A stretch of 5,180 bases of DNA from JBDTMT01 sp033764095 (GTDB taxonomy: Bacteria > Desulfobacterota > Binatia > HRBIN30 > CADEER01). The notes under the pieces were generated by a model that saw only the letters and a program-made list of their open reading frames with translations, had not been told where the DNA came from and made no database searches. The stretch spans positions 1 to 5,180 of the forward strand of contig JANRJF010000035.1 in NCBI GenBank assembly GCA_033764095.1, given 5' to 3'. Both the position numbers and the translations under genes were made by a program. This document shows positions 1 to 5,180 of this stretch, one piece after another; position 1 is the first letter of the stretch; every line of letters begins with the position of its first letter.

Positions 1-1498
<1,498 letters not shown>

Positions 1499-1546
1499 GG
1501 GAATCCCCAGGCCCTACCAGGCCCGCCGGAGCGGGGCTAGCCGGGG

Positions 1547-2920
1547 TCACTCACCGCTGCGGACCGTGGTCACCGACACGCCATCCTTCTGCACGCAGGT
1601 GATCGACTCGTTGGGCGTCGCGGTCGGGTAGTAGAATGCAAAGTAGTTGCAGTGCTCGTTGATGTCGGTGAAGGGCCCGAACTTGTACTCCACGTCGTTC
1701 GGATTCTCCCAATAGCACTCCCACTCCAGGCCCTGGCCGGCGTCGAAGCGGAGCGGCGGCGCGTAGACCTCGAACTTCGGGTCGGCATAGCCCTCGTGCG
1801 TATAGAGCAATTCGCCGCGCTCGCCGTCGTCCCACCGGTAGGTGTGAAAGCGCTTGCCGCGGAAGTGGTAATGCCCCGTCTGCGCGAAAATCTGCAGAGG
1901 GGTGGGGAAGGTGCAGGTCGCCGACTGCGAGACGTTGCTGAGCGGCGGGACGAGCACGTCCTTGTCCTGGCCGAACAGCGCCCCGGCGTAATCGGTGATC
2001 GTGCCCGGATCGGCGTCCTGCAGGTTCATCACCACTTTGCCTTCACCCGCGGTTTCCAGCGATCCGACGTTGACGAAATGGGTCTGGACCAGCAGCTGCT
2101 CGCCGGCGCGCAGGTGGAACGCGACCCCGGCGGGTAGCTCCCAGTCGGTCTTGCGCAGCTGTGAGGCGATGACCAGGGCCCACTTGTCGAAGTCCACCGC
2201 CGTGTTGCAGACCTCGAACCCGTCGGGAATGTCGGTGTCGCGCTGGTACGCGCGGTAGAGATGGATGTGATGACTGCCGCCGCCGACGTTCAGCTGGATG
2301 CGGTTGACGTCGATGTCGACGTCGGACGGCAGCTTCATGTAGTGGCAGAGCGTCTCCTCGGAGCCCTTCGGCACCGGGCGCGCGGCCACCCTGATCTGCA
2401 CGCCGCGCGCCGGCACTGGCAGCGTCACCTCGGTCGGGTCGTCGGTGGTGTTGCCGAGCTCGCGACCGTCGTCGCCCGGCACCCGGCCAGTGGAGGGTGC
2501 GCCGGCGGCGATCCACGCCTCCAGCACCTCGATGGTCGCCTCGTCGAGCGGCGCCGCGTTGTACGGCATCGGGAAGCCCTCGCCGGCAGCGAGGTTGTTG
2601 GTCAGCTTGGCCATCAGGTAGGAACGCGCCGGATCACCCGGCCAGACGCGCTTCATGCCATGCGCATCGGCGGCGCGGTTCGAGGTCGGATGCTCGATCA
2701 GCGCGTCCCACGCGTACCCGTCCTCCAGCACCATGCCGCCGGCCCTGCCGACACTGCTGTGGCAGGAATCGGAGGAGCAGCTGACGTCGAAGACTTGCGT
2801 TTGAATGCGCTCGAAGGTGGACTGAGGCGCAGACGATGACCCGCCGCCACCGCCGCAGGCCGCAACCACGGCAGCCAGGCCGCAGCTCGCGATCAATCCG
2901 AATCCGCGCCGACTCCCCAT
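1547..2920 (-). CDS. Lipoprotein: cytochrome c-like domain fused to a copper type II (PHM/DBH-like) monooxygenase fold
   Basis: A 457-residue predicted lipoprotein. The signal sequence (RR at 4-5, hydrophobic 7-21) ends in a VAAC lipobox with Cys22, followed by a Gly/Ser linker. Residues about 36-142 look like a small c-type cytochrome domain: CSSDSCH (48-54, a CX4CH heme site), PGDP..SYL (94-102), a possible axial Met118 in FPMP, and EAWIAAGAP (134-142). From about 175 to the end it matches the two-domain PHM/DBH fold: ETLCHYMKLP (189-198), GSHHIHLY (215-222, the His-His pair of the CuH site), LVQTHF (277-282, third CuH ligand His281), GHYH (349-352, the HxH of the CuM site) and NEHCNYFAFYYP (421-432). 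Cys336, 402, 424 and 442 fall where PHM has its second-domain disulfides. PHM's CuM methionine is replaced by His423. The family hydroxylates substrates using copper and O2; the substrate here is unknown. It probably faces the periplasm or cell surface. The ATG at 2918-2920 is preferred over an in-frame GTG at 2930-2932, because GGAGG lies 5 bases before the ATG and overlaps the GTG. Fold assignment is strong; catalytic activity is inferred. Confidence 0.93.
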   Translation of the reverse strand: MGSRRGFGLIASCGLAAVVAACGGGGGSSSAPQSTFERIQTQVFDVSCSSDSCHSSVGRAGGMVLEDGYAWDALIEHPTSNRAADAHGMKRVWPGDPARSYLMAKLTNNLAAGEGFPMPYNAAPLDEATIEVLEAWIAAGAPSTGRVPGDDGRELGNTTDDPTEVTLPVPARGVQIRVAARPVPKGSEETLCHYMKLPSDVDIDVNRIQLNVGGGSHHIHLYRAYQRDTDIPDGFEVCNTAVDFDKWALVIASQLRKTDWELPAGVAFHLRAGEQLLVQTHFVNVGSLETAGEGKVVMNLQDADPGTITDYAGALFGQDKDVLVPPLSNVSQSATCTFPTPLQIFAQTGHYHFRGKRFHTYRWDDGERGELLYTHEGYADPKFEVYAPPLRFDAGQGLEWECYWENPNDVEYKFGPFTDINEHCNYFAFYYPTATPNESITCVQKDGVSVTTVRSGE

Positions 2921-2925
2921 GTGCG

Positions 2926-2930
2926 CCTCC
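2926..2930 (-). promoter_or_regulatory. Shine-Dalgarno site of the fusion lipoprotein gene
   Basis: On the minus strand this reads GGAGG, 5 bases before the ATG at 2918-2920. This is a near-ideal ribosome binding site. It decides the start, because the alternative GTG at 2930-2932 would overlap it and has no good site of its own. Confidence 0.8.
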
Positions 2931-2942
2931 ACTCGGCGCTTA

Positions 2943-2972
2943 CGTGTAGCAATGCGGTGGCGGCGTATTCAA
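2943..2972 (-). promoter_or_regulatory. Possible sigma70-like promoter for the fusion lipoprotein gene
   Basis: On the minus strand, TTGAAT (2967-2972) could be a -35 box and TACACG (2943-2948) a -10 box, 18 bases apart. Transcription would then start near 2936 and give a very short leader that still includes the GGAGG site. Both boxes match the consensus only partly (4/6 and 3/6), and the organism's own consensus is unknown. No convincing promoter was found on the plus strand of the same intergenic stretch (2921-3002). Confidence 0.2.
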
Positions 2973-3002
2973 CGTGGATCTGGCCCCGAATCCGCGCGCG
3001 AC

Positions 3003-3890
3003 ATGGGTTTCGCGGCCGCTTCAGCAGCCAAGTTGCGTAAGTCCGGCCGCTTTGTGGCGCTGCTGATCCTGGCAGTCTCGCTGTCTGCGAGCCGGGTAGA
3101 CGCGCATGCCCAGGCGCCGGCCATCGAGCAGTGGGGCTTCTTCCTGCCCGGCACGCAGACCTGCCTACGGCGCATCAGCGCCGACGCGCACGCCTGCTTC
3201 GATACGGTGCTCGCCCTGCAGCAGCGCTGCCGCGACGCGGAGGCGCGCGGCGAGGCCTGCGACACGGCGGCGACCGAGGCGGCGATCTCGGCGGCGGACG
3301 GCGCGCTGCGCGCGACACTGGCCGATGCGTGCGCCGACGGCCAGCTCACCGAGCTGAGCTACATCGGCTTCTTCGACGCCGGTACGGACCTCAGCCGTGC
3401 CTGCGTCGGGCAGGCGAACGACGCGATCGCGGCGATCTACGCGCCGCGGCGCAGCGGCGTGGCGCCGCCGGCGACCGCCAGCTGCATGGCGGCGGCGGCG
3501 GCCTACGGACGCAAGGTCATGTGGTTCGCGCTGCAACGCGAAGTGCCGGTGATGGAACGCATCGCGACGCGCCTGTTCGAGCCCGACGAGAAGCAGGCTG
3601 CCATCCTGCAGGTCGAGCGCGAGCTGAGTGCCGACCGCGCCCGTTGGGTCGAGGGGCTGCGCGCCGCCTGCCCGCAGTTCGAGGCCATCTACGGCCGCTC
3701 GGCGGACAGCTTCCTGCGCACGCTCAAGCAACGCGTCGACTGCGTACTGTCGCTGACCTACGTGCACAGCGCCATCAGCTGCCTGGCGCAGGTGTGCGGC
3801 AACGGCATCCCCGAAGCGGGCGAGGCCTGCGACGACGGCAACGCCGACGACAGCGACGGCTGTCGCGCCGACTGTACGGCCGGCGAATAG
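3003..3890 (+). CDS. Exported cysteine-rich protein with a C-terminal Myxococcus-type Cys repeat
   Basis: A 295-residue predicted secreted protein. The signal peptide has a basic n-region (KLRKSGR, 10-16), a hydrophobic core (17-29) and a likely AHA cleavage site after residue 36. The mature part (37-264) is alanine-rich, probably helical, and carries ten cysteines (54, 65, 76, 86, 110, 134, 161, 223, 247, 260); I do not recognise this domain. Residues 265-291 are one copy of the Myxococcus cysteine-rich repeat (TIGR02232/DUF4215 type): CGNG, then GEACDDGN, DGC and a final C, with four cysteines. The 14 cysteines in total suggest a disulfide-rich protein outside the cytoplasm. The start is uncertain: the frame is open back to an ATG at 2919 and has another at 2952, but none has a clear ribosome site. 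The ATG at 3003 is chosen because it puts the signal peptide close to the N-terminus and avoids overlapping the divergent gene. The function is unknown; binding or surface attachment is only a guess. Confidence 0.83.
   Translation: MGFAAASAAKLRKSGRFVALLILAVSLSASRVDAHAQAPAIEQWGFFLPGTQTCLRRISADAHACFDTVLALQQRCRDAEARGEACDTAATEAAISAADGALRATLADACADGQLTELSYIGFFDAGTDLSRACVGQANDAIAAIYAPRRSGVAPPATASCMAAAAAYGRKVMWFALQREVPVMERIATRLFEPDEKQAAILQVERELSADRARWVEGLRAACPQFEAIYGRSADSFLRTLKQRVDCVLSLTYVHSAISCLAQVCGNGIPEAGEACDDGNADDSDGCRADCTAGE
3795..3875 (+). other. Single Myxococcus-type cysteine-rich repeat (protein domain)
   Basis: Encodes residues 265-291 of the exported cysteine-rich protein. The spacing CGNG-x5-GEACDDGN-x6-GC-x3-C follows the repeat found, often in tandem, in secreted myxobacterial proteins. 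Here it occurs once, directly before the C-terminus, and only four residues follow it. Confidence 0.85.
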
Positions 3891-3909
3891 CTGTCAGCCG
3901 CAGCCGTCG
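3854..3909. repeat. 9-bp perfect inverted repeat across the convergent gene ends
   Basis: CGACGGCTG at 3854-3862 is the exact reverse complement of CAGCCGTCG at 3901-3909, with 38 bases between. The pair brackets both stop codons (3888-3890 plus strand, 3894-3896 minus strand). It could form a stem in transcripts from either side and so act as a shared terminator. There is no T-run on either strand, the loop is long, and chance pairing is common at this GC content, so the role is speculative. Confidence 0.3.
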
Positions 3910-5180
3910 AGGGCGCGGCCGACGGCGCCGACCAACTCGCTGATCGAAATGGTGGCGTCGGCGTCGGGGTCGGCGGACAGGCACTCGGCGACGCTGCCGC
4001 GGCCGAGGGCGATGTTGACGCTGCGGACGAGCTCGTCGATCTCGACCGCGCGGCTGTCGTTGCAGTCGCCGAGACAGGCGGGCCCGGGGTCGCGGTCGTT
4101 GAGCAGCAGCGACGCGGTGCCGTCGAGCGCGTCGAGCCCGAGCAGGTCGGCGACGCGGCTGCGATCGACGTCGGCGATGGCGATCGCCATTGGCATGGCG
4201 CCGGTGGGCAGCGCGGCCGCGGCGGCGAACGCCCCGTTGCCGAGCCCGCGATGCAGGCTCAGCGCATCGGCGAAGCAGTCGGCGCTGACCAGGTCGACGA
4301 TGCCGTCGCGGTCGAGATCGCCGGCCGCCAGCGCGGCGGGGAATGGGCTGGTTGCCAGCGTCAGCGGCGCATCGAAGCTCGCGTCGCCGCGGCCGCGCAG
4401 CACGACGATGGCGTCGTCGTTGGCGGCGGCGACGGCGAGGTCGAGCATCCCGTCGCCGGTGAGGTCGCGCAACAACGGTGCGCTCGGCAGCGCGCCGACC
4501 GCCAGGCGCTGCGGTGCGGCGAAGGTGCCGTCGCCCTGGCCGCGCAGCACGAAGGCGGCGCTGTCGCCGAGGTTGACGGTGACCACCAGGTCGAGGCGGC
4601 CGTCGCGATCGAGATCGCCGGCGGCGACGCCGGCCGGACCGCCCGGCACTGCCAGGGGCGTGCCCGGGCGGTATGAGCCGTCCGCTGTGGCGAGCAGCGG
4701 GATCAGCGTGTCGTCGTAGCGACTGACCGCGGCGAGATCGACGCGACCATCGCGATCGAAGTCGCCGCTCGCCACGCTGGCGGGCGCCAGCACGGTGGCG
4801 ATCTCGCGCGCCGCATCGAAGCTGCCGTCGCCGCGTCCGCGCAGCAGGTTGATGCGGTCGCCGATGGCGGCGCCGACCACCAGATCGATGCGGCCGTCGT
4901 CGGTCAGGTCGACGGCGAGCAGTGCCGCCGGACCGCGCCCGGCGGCGAGCGGTCCGATCGGCGTCACGCCGCCGTCGGCGCGCGTCAGGTATATCCACAC
5001 CGCGTCGCTCGCCGGTGTGGCGACGGCGAAGTCCTGGCGGCCGTCGCGATCGAAGTCGGCGGTCGCCAGAGCGGCCGGGTGCGCGGCGATCGGCAGCGCG
5101 CGCCGCGGCGCGAAGGGCGGAGTGGTCGCCCCGCTGCGCGTCGCCAGCGCCGCGGCGCCGACGAGCAGCGCGATCGCCGG
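3894..5180 (-). CDS. Exported seven-repeat VCBS/FG-GAP beta-propeller with C-terminal EF-hand pair (N-terminus beyond right edge)
   Basis: The frame is open from the right edge to the TGA at 3894-3896, giving 428 visible residues. The first visible residues (PAIALLVGAAALA) look like the hydrophobic core of a signal peptide, so probably only a short N-terminal stretch is missing. An internal GTG at 4998-5000 is not a credible start, since it would cut off the first repeat. Seven calcium-loop motifs of the type DxDxDGxxD begin at visible residues 42, 91, 140, 189, 239, 288 and 337, a spacing of 49-50 residues. They are typical of FG-GAP/VCBS blades as in integrin-alpha propellers. Five are followed by a strand with LLRGRGDGSF-like sequence. 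Residues 369-427 hold two EF-hand loops (DCNDSRAVEIDE and DPDADATISISE), each followed by a matching helix, resembling a dockerin. Cysteines 369, 373, 400 and 427 bracket this unit. It is likely a calcium-stabilised extracellular adhesion or binding protein; the partner is unknown. It converges on the neighbouring exported-protein gene with three bases between stop codons. Confidence 0.92.
   Translation of the reverse strand, partial: PAIALLVGAAALATRSGATTPPFAPRRALPIAAHPAALATADFDRDGRQDFAVATPASDAVWIYLTRADGGVTPIGPLAAGRGPAALLAVDLTDDGRIDLVVGAAIGDRINLLRGRGDGSFDAAREIATVLAPASVASGDFDRDGRVDLAAVSRYDDTLIPLLATADGSYRPGTPLAVPGGPAGVAAGDLDRDGRLDLVVTVNLGDSAAFVLRGQGDGTFAAPQRLAVGALPSAPLLRDLTGDGMLDLAVAAANDDAIVVLRGRGDASFDAPLTLATSPFPAALAAGDLDRDGIVDLVSADCFADALSLHRGLGNGAFAAAAALPTGAMPMAIAIADVDRSRVADLLGLDALDGTASLLLNDRDPGPACLGDCNDSRAVEIDELVRSVNIALGRGSVAECLSADPDADATISISELVGAVGRALDGCG
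3897..4076 (-). other. Dockerin-like EF-hand pair (protein domain)
   Basis: Encodes the last 60 residues of the propeller protein, following a short Pro/Gly-containing linker (DRDPGPA). Both 12-residue loops keep acidic or polar residues at positions 1, 3 and 5 and Glu at 12, with Val or Ile at 8. The usual Gly at position 6 is Arg in the first and Ala in the second. The two halves resemble each other (ELVRSVNIAL and ELVGAVGRAL), which points to internal duplication. Confidence 0.8.
4101..5075 (-). repeat. Seven tandem coding repeats of 49-50 codons (propeller blades)
   Basis: The calcium loops are encoded at 5031-5057, 4884-4910, 4737-4763, 4590-4616, 4440-4466, 4293-4319 and 4146-4172, a period of 147 bases with one step of 150. 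The recurring DNA motif on the plus strand is close to 'cGTCGCGaTCGAaGTCGCC'. Repeats 3, 4 and 6 are closest to the consensus. Repeats 2 and 5 have Thr at the third loop position. The last loop (DVDRSRVAD) has lost the Asp-Gly pair. Confidence 0.85.

Noticed and set aside
1522..1535. Small hairpin CCCGC-CGGA-GCGGG between the lipoprotein stop and the typA start, considered as a terminator
   Set aside because: The stem is only five pairs, no T-run follows on the minus strand, and it lies just ahead of the typA ribosome site. Pairing of this size is expected by chance at this GC content.
1652..2839. Two plus-strand open frames (1652-2137 and 2261-2839) opposite the fusion lipoprotein gene
   Set aside because: No motif or ribosome site was seen, and the opposite strand carries a well-supported gene through the whole stretch.
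3131..3943. Plus-strand open frame of 270 codons overlapping the exported cysteine-rich gene
   Set aside because: The product is Arg/Gly-rich with no domain. The overlapping frame has a signal peptide and a recognised Cys repeat, so this one is a shadow.
3775..4998. Minus-strand open frame of 407 codons overlapping the propeller gene
   Set aside because: The product is almost entirely Arg/Pro/Gly. It is a frame-shifted reading of the repeated propeller codons, so its apparent repetitiveness comes from the true gene.
4998..5000. GTG as the start of the propeller gene
   Set aside because: The frame continues open to the right edge and encodes another blade motif (ADFDRDGRQD) and a signal-like hydrophobic stretch upstream.

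Overview
The window is GC-rich (visibly about two thirds G+C, with strong G/C preference at third codon positions) and bacterial. It holds four protein-coding genes, two of them cut by the window edges, and no RNA gene, insertion sequence or CRISPR array that I can see. Two details suggest a lineage near the former Deltaproteobacteria, such as Myxococcota or Candidatus Binatota. One is a Myxococcus-type cysteine-rich repeat (CGNG...GE.CDDGN...DGC...C) at the end of one exported protein. The other is a VCBS/FG-GAP protein ending in a cysteine-bounded EF-hand pair of a style I associate with those genomes. This placement is an inference from protein style, not a phylogenetic result.

Layout from left to right. 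Positions 1-1498 (minus strand) encode the first 499 residues of the ribosome-associated translational GTPase TypA/BipA; its C-terminus lies beyond the left edge. Positions 1547-2920 (minus strand, 48 bases upstream of typA) encode a 457-residue lipoprotein that joins a short cytochrome c-like domain to a copper type II, PHM/DBH-like monooxygenase fold. A short divergent intergenic region (2921-3002) separates it from a plus-strand exported cysteine-rich protein (3003-3890). Only three bases separate that stop codon from the stop of the convergent minus-strand gene (3894 to beyond 5180). The last gene encodes an exported seven-repeat beta-propeller with a C-terminal EF-hand pair; its first residues lie beyond the right edge.

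Three of the four genes encode exported or lipid-anchored proteins, so apart from the housekeeping gene typA the window is about the cell envelope or exterior. I see no sign that they form one pathway. The most interesting item is the cytochrome/copper-monooxygenase fusion lipoprotein. It keeps the copper ligands and the disulfide cysteines of the PHM fold, except that a histidine sits where PHM has the methionine ligand of its catalytic copper. I do not see a defence system, biosynthetic cluster or other multi-gene system here.
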